Below, piece by piece: positions 9,922 through 19,024 of a stretch of DNA of 64,000 nucleotides. The notes beneath the pieces were generated by a model. The model did not search any database, was not told where the DNA came from, and worked only from the letters and a program-made list of their open reading frames with translations. The position numbers and the translations under genes are program-made. The first letter of the stretch is position 1; the number at the start of each line of letters is the position of its first letter. The DNA is from JANQNX01 sp965601665 (GTDB lineage: Bacteria > Pseudomonadota > Gammaproteobacteria > Eutrophobiales > Eutrophobiaceae). The DNA lies in the NCBI GenBank assembly GCA_965601665.1, contig OZ271833.1, positions 2,542,001 to 2,606,000 of the forward strand. Direction: 5' to 3'.

Positions 9922-9946
9922 AGGCACATTTGCCCGAGTAGGGATG

Positions 9947-10813
9947 TTATTCTGTATCAGCCAGGTCAACGATAGTGTCGTTATTTGTCAACCTGGTGAA
10001 TAACAACATATGAACACGGCGTTTATCTGCACGTAACACTTTTATCTTGAAGCCTTCTATTTCAACCGTTTCGCCACGTTTTGGCAGGTGACCAAATGCG
10101 TTAATGATGTAGCCACCTATTGTATCGTGCTCTTCATCCGGAATACTGGCATTAAAGTATTCGTTGAAGTCCTCAATCGAGGTGAGCGCCTTGACGGTGT
10201 AACGGTCATTATCATGGGGCTTGATTGTTACGTCCTCTTCCTCGTAATCATGCTCGTCTTCTATCTCGCCAACAATTTCCTCGATCACATCCTCAATGGT
10301 AATCAGGCCGGCAACGCCGGAATATTCATCAATGACGATTGCCATATGATTGCGGTTCATGCGGAACTCGCGCAGTAGTACATTCAGGCGCTTGCTTTCC
10401 GGTATAAATATGGCCGAACGCATCAAATCCTTGATATCAAAGTTGTCTTCCGGAGCCGCATAATAATTCAGCAAGTCCTTGGCAAGCAGGATGCCGATGA
10501 TTTCATCGGTCGTATCACCAATGACAGGAAAACGTGAATGGCCAGATTCAACAACTATAGAGAGGATATCTTCAGGTTCTGCATCTTCCCTGATGACGAT
10601 CATTTGTACACGCGGGATCATGACATCACGAACCTGTAACTCCGATACGTGAATAGCACCCTCGATCATGATCAGTGCATCGTGATCAAGGAGCTTATGT
10701 TGTTCTGATTTACGCAGTAACTCTATCAACGCATCCCTGTCTGCCGGTTCTCTGGTCAGGAATGCGTTGGCCTGTTTAAGCCACGTTTTAATTCTGCCTT
10801 TTTGTTTAGTCAT
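9947..10813 (-). CDS. corC: CorC/HlyC-family CBS-domain protein
   Basis: A 288-residue cytoplasmic protein with a CBS domain pair (about residues 65-185, beginning ELQVRDVMIPRVQM and including GIITIEDVIEEIVGEIEDEHD) and a C-terminal CorC_HlyC transporter-associated domain (about 200-280). It lacks the membrane DUF21 part found in longer relatives, as in E. coli YbeX. The family is linked to magnesium/cobalt homeostasis and, with its operon partners, to ribosome quality. Its ATG overlaps the ybeY stop by 4 nt (ATGA). Conserved operon position makes the call secure. Confidence 0.93.
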   Translation of the reverse strand: MTKQKGRIKTWLKQANAFLTREPADRDALIELLRKSEQHKLLDHDALIMIEGAIHVSELQVRDVMIPRVQMIVIREDAEPEDILSIVVESGHSRFPVIGDTTDEIIGILLAKDLLNYYAAPEDNFDIKDLMRSAIFIPESKRLNVLLREFRMNRNHMAIVIDEYSGVAGLITIEDVIEEIVGEIEDEHDYEEEDVTIKPHDNDRYTVKALTSIEDFNEYFNASIPDEEHDTIGGYIINAFGHLPKRGETVEIEGFKIKVLRADKRRVHMLLFTRLTNNDTIVDLADTE

Positions 10814-11289
10814 GATTCGAGTTCAGTCTCGTAAGGGTTAGGATAACCAATTTTCTCCAGGAATGTGATTTCCATATTTTCCATGATCTCCGCATCGGCC
10901 TGCTGCTCATGGTCATAACCCTGTAGATGTAATATGCCGTGTATAATCAGGTGTGCCCAATGCGCTGCCATTGGCTTCTGTTGCTCAAGCGCTTCCTGCT
11001 CAACTACTGGTGCGCATATGACAATATCACCCAGTAGCTCTTTCGTACCTGCGGGTGTATCACCTATTGGAAAAGACAGTACATTGGTCGGATAATCTTT
11101 CTTACGCCAGCTCCTGTTCAACTCGCGTCCTTCAGCTTCATCTACGATCCGTAACGTAATCTCGACCGGATGATCCAATTGATTTAATGGTATAGAGGCC
11201 CAGTGCTCCAGAAGTGCTGCTTCCGGGACCGAGCTGCAGGAGGATTCATTTTGAATACAAATCGTGACGTCCATGTTGACTTGGTTCAC
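10810..11289 (-). CDS. ybeY: YbeY endoribonuclease / rRNA maturation factor
   Basis: A 159-residue zinc-dependent RNase involved in 16S rRNA 3' processing and ribosome quality control. The metal-binding motif HGILHLQGYDH supplies the three His ligands, and the substrate-binding segment NRSWRKKDYPTNVLSFP is intact. The start codon is GTG, overlapping the stop of the PhoH gene by 4 nt. The 3' end overlaps corC by 4 nt, so all three are probably translationally coupled. The N-terminus is about typical. Confidence 0.95.
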   Translation of the reverse strand: MNQVNMDVTICIQNESSCSSVPEAALLEHWASIPLNQLDHPVEITLRIVDEAEGRELNRSWRKKDYPTNVLSFPIGDTPAGTKELLGDIVICAPVVEQEALEQQKPMAAHWAHLIIHGILHLQGYDHEQQADAEIMENMEITFLEKIGYPNPYETELES

Positions 11290-12254
11290 GATTGCTCGTG
11301 TTTCTCATAGGCATTCAGAATACGGGCAACCAGAGGATGGCGAACAACGTCCCGGGATTTGAAGAAGGTAAAACTAATGCCATTCTCTTCTTGCAAGATA
11401 TCAATCACGTGACGCAGGCCTGATTGTTTACCCGGAGGTAGATCGATCTGTGTGATATCCCCGGTAATAACCGCAGTCGAGTTAAACCCGATCCGGGTCA
11501 GGAACATTTTCATCTGTTCTATCGTGGTGTTCTGCGCCTCATCAAGAATGATAAACGATTCGTTCAACGTCCGACCGCGCATAAATGCCAACGGTGCAAC
11601 CTCTATAACATTTCGTTCAATCAATTTGGCGACTTTTTCAAACCCCAGCATTTCATACAGCGCGTCATAAAGTGGCCTCAGATAGGGATCGACTTTTTGT
11701 ACGAGATCGCCGGGCAAGAAGCCGAGTTTCTCACCAGCTTCAACGGCGGGTCTTACCAGCACCAGGCGTCTTGCGCGATCCTGTTCCATCGCGGCAACGG
11801 CGCAGGCCACAGCCAGGTAGGTTTTGCCTGTGCCCGCCGGGCCGATGCCGAAACTGATGTCATGTGTTTGTATATTTAGCAGGTAGCTACGCTGGTTTGG
11901 ACTACGTCCACGTATCAGGCCGCGCCTGGTTTTGATACTGACATCCTGTTCCACGTCTTCTTCCAGTTCTTCGTCCAGGTTCAACGATTGCAGAAACAGG
12001 TGCACCGATTCTGTGGATAGCGCTTCTTCGGACGTCATTGAATACATATCATTGAGCACCTGGGTGGTCAGGTCGATCGATTTTGGTGTACCACTTATAT
12101 GAAAAGTGTTGCCACGGTTGTTTATTTCTACTCCCATGAAACGCTCTATCTGCCGCAAGTGTTTATCAAGCGGGCCACAGAGGTTTGCTAACCTTTCATT
12201 GTTGAAAGGCTCAAGCACAATGTCATTGGAAGTTGTTGGGTTGATGGCGTGCAA
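11286..12254 (-). CDS. ybeZ: PhoH-like ATPase YbeZ
   Basis: A 322-residue PhoH-family nucleotide-binding protein. The Walker A motif GPAGTGKTYLA lies near residue 140, Walker B in FIILDEAQNTT near 235, and a conserved ITGDITQIDLP follows. The N-terminal 110 residues form the small domain typical of YbeZ rather than of stress-induced PhoH. YbeZ works with YbeY in rRNA processing. The start is a TTG, 5 nt after the miaB stop; no better start preserves the conserved N-terminal block. Confidence 0.95.
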   Translation of the reverse strand: MHAINPTTSNDIVLEPFNNERLANLCGPLDKHLRQIERFMGVEINNRGNTFHISGTPKSIDLTTQVLNDMYSMTSEEALSTESVHLFLQSLNLDEELEEDVEQDVSIKTRRGLIRGRSPNQRSYLLNIQTHDISFGIGPAGTGKTYLAVACAVAAMEQDRARRLVLVRPAVEAGEKLGFLPGDLVQKVDPYLRPLYDALYEMLGFEKVAKLIERNVIEVAPLAFMRGRTLNESFIILDEAQNTTIEQMKMFLTRIGFNSTAVITGDITQIDLPPGKQSGLRHVIDILQEENGISFTFFKSRDVVRHPLVARILNAYEKHEQS

Positions 12255-12259
12255 GCGAC

Positions 12260-13615
12260 TTAGAGGTTTGCGGCTTTGGACAGCGTTTCAGTTTCCGGTA
12301 GTACACCACGCAGGGAATTAGGTAACGCCTCGGTAATTTCGATATCGACAAACTGGCCAATCAGGTTGTCTGATGACTTGAAGTTGACCACGCGGTTGTT
12401 TTCGGTGCGGCCGCTTAGCGCTTCCGGATCTTTTCTTGAATAACCATCGACCAGTATTTTCTGGGTTGTGCCAACCATAGACTGGCTTATCTCGGCGGCT
12501 TTTTGGCTGATCCGTGCTTGCAGGATAGACAAGCGTTCTTTCTTGGTTTGCATTGTTGTGTCATCCGGGAGGTTGGCTGCAGGTGTGCCTGGTCTTGCGC
12601 TATAAATAAAACTGAAGGAATGATCAAAGCCAATATCGTTAATCAGGTTCATGGTGTCTTCAAAATCCTGATCGGTTTCGCCTGGAAAACCGATAATAAA
12701 ATCTGATGACATGCTCAGGTTCGGTCGTATTGCCCGTAACCGCTTAATCTTGTTTTTATATTCAAGCCTGGTGTGGCCACGTTTCATTAGTGCAAGGACA
12801 CGGTCCGAACCACTTTGCACGGGTAAATGTAAATGACTGACAAGTTCGGGTACCTTGCCATAGACTTCAATCAGGTTGTCTGAGAATTCGACCGGGTGTG
12901 ATGTTGTAAAACGAATACGATCAATGCCATTTACTGCCGCCACGTATTCTATCAGCAAGGCCAGGTCAGCTATCCTGCCATCGTGCATGTGGCCGCGGTA
13001 TGCATTCACGTTCTGACCGAGCAGGTTGACCTCGCGAACACCTTGCTCCGCCAGTTCAACCACTTCGGCGATGACGTCATCAAATGGTCGACTGACTTCT
13101 TCACCGCGTGTATAGGGTACCACGCAAAAGCTGCAATACTTGCTGCAGCCTTCCATTATCGAAACAAACGCGGTTGGACCATCAGCACTGGGTGCCGGCA
13201 GGTTGTCAAATTTCTCTATTTCCGGAAACGAGATATCTACAATCGGACGTCTGTTGGTTATAACGTCGGCATACATTGCCGGCAGTCTATGCAGGGTCTG
13301 CGGACCAAAAACGATATCGACGAACGGTGCGCGCTTCAGAATGGCGTCACCCTCCTGGCTGGCAACACAACCGCCAACACCAATCACCAGGTTGGGGTTG
13401 GCATCCTTGAAGGGCCGCCAGCGACCAAGATCTGAAAATACCTTTTCCTGCGCCTTTTCACGGATTGAGCAGGTATTGAGCAGGATCAGGTCCGCCTCGG
13501 CAGGATCATCTGTATCAACCATGTCATGGCTATGCTTTAGCGTGTCTACCATCCTGTCCGAGTCATACTCGTTCATCTGGCAACCCATGGTTTTAACGAA
13601 AAGTTTACGTTGCAT
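12260..13615 (-). CDS. miaB: tRNA-2-methylthio-N6-dimethylallyladenosine synthase
   Basis: A 451-residue radical-SAM methylthiotransferase that adds the ms2 group to i6A37 of tRNAs reading UNN codons. The three N-terminal cluster cysteines are in TMGCQMNEYDS, LNTCSIREKA and GGCVASQEG; the radical-SAM cysteines are in CSKYCSFCVVPYTRG. A C-terminal TRAM domain spans about residues 380-445. It is the promoter-proximal gene of the miaB-ybeZ-ybeY-corC-lnt operon. Length and motifs are normal. Confidence 0.97.
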   Translation of the reverse strand: MQRKLFVKTMGCQMNEYDSDRMVDTLKHSHDMVDTDDPAEADLILLNTCSIREKAQEKVFSDLGRWRPFKDANPNLVIGVGGCVASQEGDAILKRAPFVDIVFGPQTLHRLPAMYADVITNRRPIVDISFPEIEKFDNLPAPSADGPTAFVSIMEGCSKYCSFCVVPYTRGEEVSRPFDDVIAEVVELAEQGVREVNLLGQNVNAYRGHMHDGRIADLALLIEYVAAVNGIDRIRFTTSHPVEFSDNLIEVYGKVPELVSHLHLPVQSGSDRVLALMKRGHTRLEYKNKIKRLRAIRPNLSMSSDFIIGFPGETDQDFEDTMNLINDIGFDHSFSFIYSARPGTPAANLPDDTTMQTKKERLSILQARISQKAAEISQSMVGTTQKILVDGYSRKDPEALSGRTENNRVVNFKSSDNLIGQFVDIEITEALPNSLRGVLPETETLSKAANL

Positions 13616-13720
13616 TCGGGCTTGGTGTTGTGAAAAGGGGGGCTAAATTACACTTAAAAGGGGTGTATTTCCACCCAATTCTGGTGAAAAACCCTTGAAA
13701 ACAGGGCGTTTGGCGGTTGT

Positions 13721-14173
13721 TCAGGCATTTTCCCGGTATTTACGGAGCTCTGCCTCCAGCGTCTTTAACCGGGCTTTCAATTCATCCCTTTCGCGGCCGA
13801 TGCTTGCTGTTTCAGCCAGGGCTTCAAAAGCCGAGTTTTCAGCCCGTTCGGCACGCTCTATCAGTTCATAGCGTTGCCGACTGAGTTCCTGCTCACGGCG
13901 GCCAGGCCCAAGCAGGAAACGCATAAACCGGGTCAGGCCTTCGCCAGGAGATTCATCATGACTGGCCGTGTATCTTTCGGCAGTATCATGATCTGCATGG
14001 AACTGACTGAATTCCGGTTTGGCGATAAATTCCTCGAGTTGGGCGCGTATCGTAGAGGCAAAAGACTGCAGCGAGGTATCGACAGCCTCATGCTTAAGCA
14101 TGATATCTATGAGGGATATGAATTTACGTGCTTCCTGATAGCCGTTAATATCCGTTTCAAACTCTATTTTCAT
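13721..14173 (-). CDS. Hypothetical protein with C-terminal coiled coil
   Basis: I do not recognise a family. The 150-residue protein has no signal peptide or membrane segment. Residues 1-55 appear helical, residues about 60-85 are polar, and residues about 90-150 are very rich in Glu, Arg, Leu and Ala with heptad-like spacing (RAERAENSAFEALAE, LKARLKTLEAELRK), which predicts a coiled coil. It is a single gene divergent from the tungstate transporter, with 87 nt between the start codons. No function is proposed. Confidence 0.6.
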   Translation of the reverse strand: MKIEFETDINGYQEARKFISLIDIMLKHEAVDTSLQSFASTIRAQLEEFIAKPEFSQFHADHDTAERYTASHDESPGEGLTRFMRFLLGPGRREQELSRQRYELIERAERAENSAFEALAETASIGRERDELKARLKTLEAELRKYRENA

Positions 14174-14260
14174 TGGGATATGGAAGTAACCATGCTAAAT
14201 AAAAGCATAATTACTATCCGAATCAAGTCAAGCGTAGCGCCTTTACCAAGCCTGTAGTCA

Positions 14261-15799
14261 ATGTCTTACTCGAGCTTATTAATCGCCATTATTCTGGCCT
14301 TCACCAGCATGAATGCCAGTGCTGAATCACCACCGGTACTCAGGCTCGCGATCACCCACACTACCGATAACTCGGGTCTGATGTCACAACTGAATCCCGC
14401 GTTCGAGAGTCATACCGGTATCAGGGTGAACACGATTACTGCCGGTAGCGGTCACGCTCTGCGACTTGGGCAGGAAGGTAATGTCGATGTATTACTGACG
14501 CATGCTCCCGCCGCGGAAAGAGTATTCATCAATGAAGGCCATGGCATCAAACGCTCACCGGTCATGCATAATGATTTTATTATTGTTGGTCCGGTTGCGG
14601 ACCCGGCAGCAGTGGCGACAGCGACTTCTGCAGAACAGGCCTTTGCAGCAATTGCGAAACAACAGCAGCCGTTTATCAGTCGTGCAGATCAATCAGGCAC
14701 ACACATGGCCGAGCTGGCATTTTGGCAGGGCGTAGGTATAGAGCCAGCAGGTCGATGGTATGTCGCCAGTGGGGTCAATATGGGTCAGGCATTGATGTTG
14801 GCAAGTAACCAGGGTGCCTACACGTTGACAGATCGGGGCACATTCCTCGCATACAGAGCCCGGCTTGGTCTTGTCATGTTGTTCGAATCTCCAATGACAA
14901 TGTTGAATCCCTACCATGTAATTGCGGTGAATCCTGACAATCACGCAAACGTGCAACCGCTGCTGGCGCAGAAGTACATCGAATTCATAACCGGACCGAT
15001 TGGACAAGGTGTTATCAATGACTTTCGCGTCGGAGGGGAAAGGCTATTTCATCCAGCCAATGCCAAACCTGAGTCTGCTGCAGAAACGAGTGTGCAGCAG
15101 GTGCGCGGCAGTTTTTTTCTTGATGCGTTGTTGTCTTCGTTCCGGTTAATCATCGCCCTTGATAAAGAGCTCTATTATGTCGTGTGGACCTCGCTCAAGG
15201 TGTCATTGCTGGCCGTGTTATTTGCGGCGCTAATCAGTATCCCGCTGGGCGTGATGGTGGCGCTTAATACTTTTCGCGGCAAGCATTTTCTTCTGGCCTG
15301 CCTGAATACGTTGATGGCCTTACCAACAGTCGTCGTTGGATTACTGATGTATGGCCTGTTAAATAGACAAGGTTTGTTTGGCGACTATGGTCTGCTATAC
15401 ACGCCGGCTGCGATCATCGTCGGGCAATGTGTACTCATCATCCCGGTTGTCTGGAACCTGTCGATAGCCGCCATTAACGGTGCCGACCCAAGGCTGGCCA
15501 AAACATGTTCTTCCCTTGGCGCCAGTTTTTTTCAACGCTGCATTATATACATGAGCGAAGTCCGGTTTGCGCTAATCGCAGCCATTGTTACCGGCTTTGG
15601 CAGGGCGATAGGTGAAGTTGGTATCGCCATGATGCTCGGCGGCAACATTGCCGGGTATACCCGTACCATGACAACAGCGATCGCGCTTGAAACCAGCAAA
15701 GGCGAGTTCGAGTTTGCGCTGGCGCTTGGCTTCATGCTGTTGCTGGTCGCCTTTGTTGTTAACGGTGTTTTACAACGTTTTCAGTTGAGAGCGCGATGA
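14261..15799 (+). CDS. Fused tungstate ABC transporter binding protein-permease (TupA-TupB)
   Basis: A 512-residue fusion. A signal sequence or signal anchor (residues 1-22) leads into a periplasmic binding-protein domain (about 24-265) with TupA-like anion-site features: early LAITHTTDNSGL, the segment SRADQSGTHMAELAFW, and ASNQGAYTLTDRGTFLA. After a linker, residues about 285-512 form a TupB/ModB-like permease with about five membrane helices and the coupling segment GRAIGEVGIAMMLGGN. Normally these are two genes. The frame is uninterrupted, so this is a true fusion on the sequence given. It overlaps the ATPase gene by 4 nt. Tungstate is favoured over molybdate from the TupA-like motifs; affinity is not shown. 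Confidence 0.8.
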   Translation: MSYSSLLIAIILAFTSMNASAESPPVLRLAITHTTDNSGLMSQLNPAFESHTGIRVNTITAGSGHALRLGQEGNVDVLLTHAPAAERVFINEGHGIKRSPVMHNDFIIVGPVADPAAVATATSAEQAFAAIAKQQQPFISRADQSGTHMAELAFWQGVGIEPAGRWYVASGVNMGQALMLASNQGAYTLTDRGTFLAYRARLGLVMLFESPMTMLNPYHVIAVNPDNHANVQPLLAQKYIEFITGPIGQGVINDFRVGGERLFHPANAKPESAAETSVQQVRGSFFLDALLSSFRLIIALDKELYYVVWTSLKVSLLAVLFAALISIPLGVMVALNTFRGKHFLLACLNTLMALPTVVVGLLMYGLLNRQGLFGDYGLLYTPAAIIVGQCVLIIPVVWNLSIAAINGADPRLAKTCSSLGASFFQRCIIYMSEVRFALIAAIVTGFGRAIGEVGIAMMLGGNIAGYTRTMTTAIALETSKGEFEFALALGFMLLLVAFVVNGVLQRFQLRAR

Positions 15800-16788
15800 G
15801 CATGCTATATGAACTAAATGATGTCACCTTTGACTATGGTAACGGCTTCCGCTTGAGCTATATCAATCTGGCCATTGAGCAAGGCAGCTTTGTTGCTTTT
15901 GTCGGTCCAAATGGTGCCGGGAAAAGTACACTGCTGAATGTGTTAGCAATGCTGTCCCTGCCTAGCAGCGGTCAGCTTACTTTCCTCGGCAAAACGGTAA
16001 ACAAGGCCAGCCTGGCATTACTGAAAAAAAGGGTGGGCTATGTGCAACAGAACCCGTACCTGCTACGTGGAAGCGTGGCAAGCAATGTTGAACTGGGTCT
16101 GAAGTTACAACATGTCGATAAGGTGGATAGGGTAAAGCGGTCAGACGCCGTCATGGAGTTAATTCGCATCGCTCATTTTCAACAGCGTAATGTGAGTGAG
16201 CTTTCGGGTGGTGAGGCACAAAAAGTGGCCATCGCCAGAGCATTGGTACTGGAACCCGATGTATTGATACTTGATGAACCGTTTACTTTTCTCGACAAGA
16301 CATCTATCCATGAACTCGAGAAACTGTTAATCCGTTTACAACAGGATTGTGGCAAGACCATTATCCTGACCACGCACAACCTCGTACAGGCACAGCAACT
16401 TGCAGACAGTATCTACAGCGTGACACAGGGAAAAGTGTTTGCCTCCGGGCTGGCCAACCTTTTCTCCGGGATGTCGATGGCCAATAACCGCTTCGATACC
16501 GGTAATATTTTTATTCAACTGCCTGCTACATTGAATGATGTCGATCAGATTGCTATCGATCCTGGACTGATACGACTGTCCAGGGAGCAGCCTGGAAATG
16601 GCAATACTAATGTTTTCAGAGGCAGGATTATCTCCATGATTGAAGACAGTGGTGGAATTCAACTGCTCTTTGATGCCGGAGAAAAATTTCACGTCACAAT
16701 GTCGACTCAACAACTGCAAGAGCTTGGTCTGTTGGTAGGGCAGGAGGCCTGGCTTAGCTTTGAAGACAAGTCCATTATCCGTTGCTAG
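15796..16788 (+). CDS. Tungstate/molybdate ABC transporter ATP-binding protein
   Basis: A 330-residue ABC ATPase. The Walker A motif GPNGAGKST lies near residue 37, the signature LSGGEAQKV near 136, Walker B VLILDEPFTFLD near 156 and the switch His in TTHNL near 190. Residues about 255-330 form an extra C-terminal domain with a TOBE/Mop-like FRGRIISMIEDSGG segment, which in related systems binds oxyanion or regulates the transporter. Its ATG overlaps the fused binding protein-permease by 4 nt. Together the two genes make a complete importer. Confidence 0.85.
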   Translation: MSMLYELNDVTFDYGNGFRLSYINLAIEQGSFVAFVGPNGAGKSTLLNVLAMLSLPSSGQLTFLGKTVNKASLALLKKRVGYVQQNPYLLRGSVASNVELGLKLQHVDKVDRVKRSDAVMELIRIAHFQQRNVSELSGGEAQKVAIARALVLEPDVLILDEPFTFLDKTSIHELEKLLIRLQQDCGKTIILTTHNLVQAQQLADSIYSVTQGKVFASGLANLFSGMSMANNRFDTGNIFIQLPATLNDVDQIAIDPGLIRLSREQPGNGNTNVFRGRIISMIEDSGGIQLLFDAGEKFHVTMSTQQLQELGLLVGQEAWLSFEDKSIIRC

Positions 16789-16831
16789 ACACTGCTATAC
16801 TATTCTGACTTTTTCAACGGCGAGGTGAACA

Positions 16832-17182
16832 ATGGCGATACCGGTTAAAACTGTCAGGGGTATTGGTCCGAAAACGGTAGCCTATCTGGCAACAAAAAAA
16901 ATCAAGACAGCAGAGCAACTGCTAAAAAACAACATCGATCTTCTCGCCGCTGCACCCGGCATCGGACCTGTGCGTGCAGAAGCAGCGATGAAAGACGCCG
17001 CCAATCTGGTTGCTGCGACTGCGTCGACAGGCAAACCTGAAAAAACCGGTAACAAGCCAACAGCCGGTAAGCGCAAGGACAAAAAACAGAAAGACAGAAA
17101 AAAGAACAAGGACAAAAAGAAAGATAAGAAGAATAAAAAGGGAAAGAAAGAAAAAAAGAAAGACAAGAAAAAGAACAAGTAG
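16832..17182 (+). CDS. Small helix-hairpin-helix protein with Lys/Asp-rich basic tail
   Basis: A 116-residue protein in two parts. Residues 1-60 hold two helix-hairpin-helix motifs with the typical hairpins VRGIGPKTVAYL and APGIGPVRAEAAM, a fold that binds DNA backbone. Residues about 68-116 are almost entirely Lys with Asp, Arg, Asn and Gln in short repeats such as KDKKKDKKNKK. This is a very basic, disordered tail reminiscent of histone-H1-like bacterial proteins. A GAGGTG ribosome-binding site precedes the ATG. It lies between the tungstate transporter and metY. A nucleoid or nucleic-acid-binding role is inference. Confidence 0.7.
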   Translation: MAIPVKTVRGIGPKTVAYLATKKIKTAEQLLKNNIDLLAAAPGIGPVRAEAAMKDAANLVAATASTGKPEKTGNKPTAGKRKDKKQKDRKKNKDKKKDKKNKKGKKEKKKDKKKNK

Positions 17183-17238
17183 AGTCAACCGGGCAATGCC
17201 CACGCAGTGACAGGCAGTGACGCCCATGGAGGAATAGC

Positions 17239-18510
17239 ATGAAACTCGAAACCATCGCCGTACATGGCGGTTACTCACCGGAACCGACGACAAAGGCCGT
17301 CGCTGTACCTGTCTATCAAACGACCTCGTACGCATTTGACAACACCCAGCATGGTGCGGATCTGTTTGATCTAAAGGTCGAGGGTAATATCTACACGCGA
17401 ATTATGAACCCGACTACCGCTGTGCTGGAACAGCGTGTTGCCGAACTGGAAGGCGGAATAGGCGGGCTCGCACTGGCATCGGGTATGGCGGCGATAAATT
17501 ACGCTGTGCATACGATCGCTGAAACAGGCGATAATATTATTTCCACCAGCGGCCTCTATGGTGGAACCTATAACCTGTTCGCGCATACTTTCCCGCAAAT
17601 GGGTATTGAAACCCGTTTCATCGACGCCGGTGGCGTCGAAAGTATTGCATCGTTGATCGATGACAACACAAAGGCGGTGTTTTGCGAGTCGATTGGTAAC
17701 CCGGCAGGTAACGTGGCCGATCTGGAACGTATCGCACAGCTTGCGCATGAAAAAGGTGTGCCCGTGATTGTTGATAACACGGTACCCACACCTTATTTAT
17801 GCCGCCCGTTTGAGCATGGCTGTGACATAGTCGTTCACTCGCTGACCAAGTACCTCGGCGGGCACGGTACAACTATTGGCGGCATCATCGTCGACTCCGG
17901 CAAGTTTCCATGGGCTGAACACAAGCAACGATTCAAACGCTTAAACGAACCCGACCCGTCTTATCACGGTGTGGTCTATACAGAGGCGCTGGGTGAGGCA
18001 GCCTATATCGGCAGGGCCCGGGTCGTGCCGTTAAGAAATACCGGCGCAGCAATTTCACCAATGAACAGCTTCATGGTGCTGCAGGGCATTGAAACCCTGC
18101 CATTACGTATGGACAGGCATTGCGACAATGCTGAACGTGTAGTGGATTACCTGTCAGAGCATGACAAGGTTAACTGGGTCCGCTATGCCGGTCTTGAAAG
18201 TCATCCTGATTACGCGCTGTTGCAGAAATACGCCAACGGCAAGGCCTCGGGGATTTTGAGCTTTGGTATTGAAGGCGGTGCCGAAGCAGGTGCCCGATTT
18301 ATTGATGCGTTGCAATTGATAACCCGGCTCGTCAATATCGGCGACGCTAAGTCGCTGGCCTGCCATCCTGCCACGACCACCCACCGGCAGCTGTCACCGG
18401 AAGAGCTGAACAAGGCAGGTGTTTCAGAGGACCTTGTGCGGCTGTCTATTGGCATCGAACATATTGATGATTTGCTGCAGGATATTGAGCAGGCCCTGGA
18501 ACAGGCATGA
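17239..18510 (+). CDS. metY: O-acetylhomoserine sulfhydrylase (aminocarboxypropyltransferase)
   Basis: A 423-residue PLP enzyme of the Cys/Met metabolism family that makes homocysteine from O-acetylhomoserine and sulfide. The N-terminal block ETIAVHGGYSPEPTTKAVAVP and the segment YTRIMNPTTAVLEQRVAELEGG favour MetY over cystathionine gamma-synthase. The PLP-binding Lys is in VHSLTKYLGGHGTTIGG. Length of about 425 is normal. A GAGGAATAGC ribosome-binding site precedes the ATG. The substrate (O-acetyl versus O-succinyl) is inferred from family resemblance. Confidence 0.92.
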   Translation: MKLETIAVHGGYSPEPTTKAVAVPVYQTTSYAFDNTQHGADLFDLKVEGNIYTRIMNPTTAVLEQRVAELEGGIGGLALASGMAAINYAVHTIAETGDNIISTSGLYGGTYNLFAHTFPQMGIETRFIDAGGVESIASLIDDNTKAVFCESIGNPAGNVADLERIAQLAHEKGVPVIVDNTVPTPYLCRPFEHGCDIVVHSLTKYLGGHGTTIGGIIVDSGKFPWAEHKQRFKRLNEPDPSYHGVVYTEALGEAAYIGRARVVPLRNTGAAISPMNSFMVLQGIETLPLRMDRHCDNAERVVDYLSEHDKVNWVRYAGLESHPDYALLQKYANGKASGILSFGIEGGAEAGARFIDALQLITRLVNIGDAKSLACHPATTTHRQLSPEELNKAGVSEDLVRLSIGIEHIDDLLQDIEQALEQA

Positions 18511-18529
18511 GGATGCCGTTGTTGCTGTT

Positions 18530-19024
18530 ATGAAACCTGGCCTGCTGTTTATCCTGTTATTGACGGCCTGTGTGAAACCGCAGGATCCCCGTGATTTTTT
18601 TGAACGCGGTCAATATACCGAGGCCTATGCACTATGGCTTACCGAGGCCAACAGCGGCGATCCCGAGGCAATGAATTATCTTGGCATTCACCACTACCTC
18701 GGGCTCGGCATGCCGCGCGATTATCGCAAGGCAATAGCGTGGTTTGAGAAAGGCGCGCGGGCAGGTTTTGCGGATGCACAATACAATCTTGGTTCGATGT
18801 ACGAAAACGGCGAGTTTGTCGATATCGATTACATGCAGGCGTATATGTGGCTATTTGCTGCGCATGAAAATGGTAATCCCCACGCGGCGAATCGCATGTG
18901 GGGAATTACCGGTGAACACAAGATATTTGGTAACCAGGTCGCCATGGCCGAAGACATGGCGGAATCCTTTATTGATCGAAAAAAACAGGCGAGCACTAGA
19001 GCGAAGAACGAATCAGCTCCTTGA
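18530..19024 (+). CDS. Sel1-repeat lipoprotein
   Basis: A 164-residue predicted lipoprotein. The frame extends upstream, but the ATG at 18530 gives a proper signal peptide with lipobox LTAC (Cys14). Two Sel1-type repeats follow, recognisable from GDPEAMNYLGIHHYLGLG and FADAQYNLGSMYENG, then a helical tail. Sel1 repeats are protein-interaction solenoids; no specific partner is indicated. The gene starts 19 nt after metY and its 3' end overlaps the convergent glutathione peroxidase gene by 29 nt. Confidence 0.85.
   Translation: MKPGLLFILLLTACVKPQDPRDFFERGQYTEAYALWLTEANSGDPEAMNYLGIHHYLGLGMPRDYRKAIAWFEKGARAGFADAQYNLGSMYENGEFVDIDYMQAYMWLFAAHENGNPHAANRMWGITGEHKIFGNQVAMAEDMAESFIDRKKQASTRAKNESAP

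Noticed and set aside
16882..17335. Long minus-strand frames opposite the Lys-rich tail gene, rich in Phe, Leu and Ser
   Set aside because: Their composition is only the complement of the AAG/GAC-rich tail. The plus-strand frame has a clear start site and HhH motifs.
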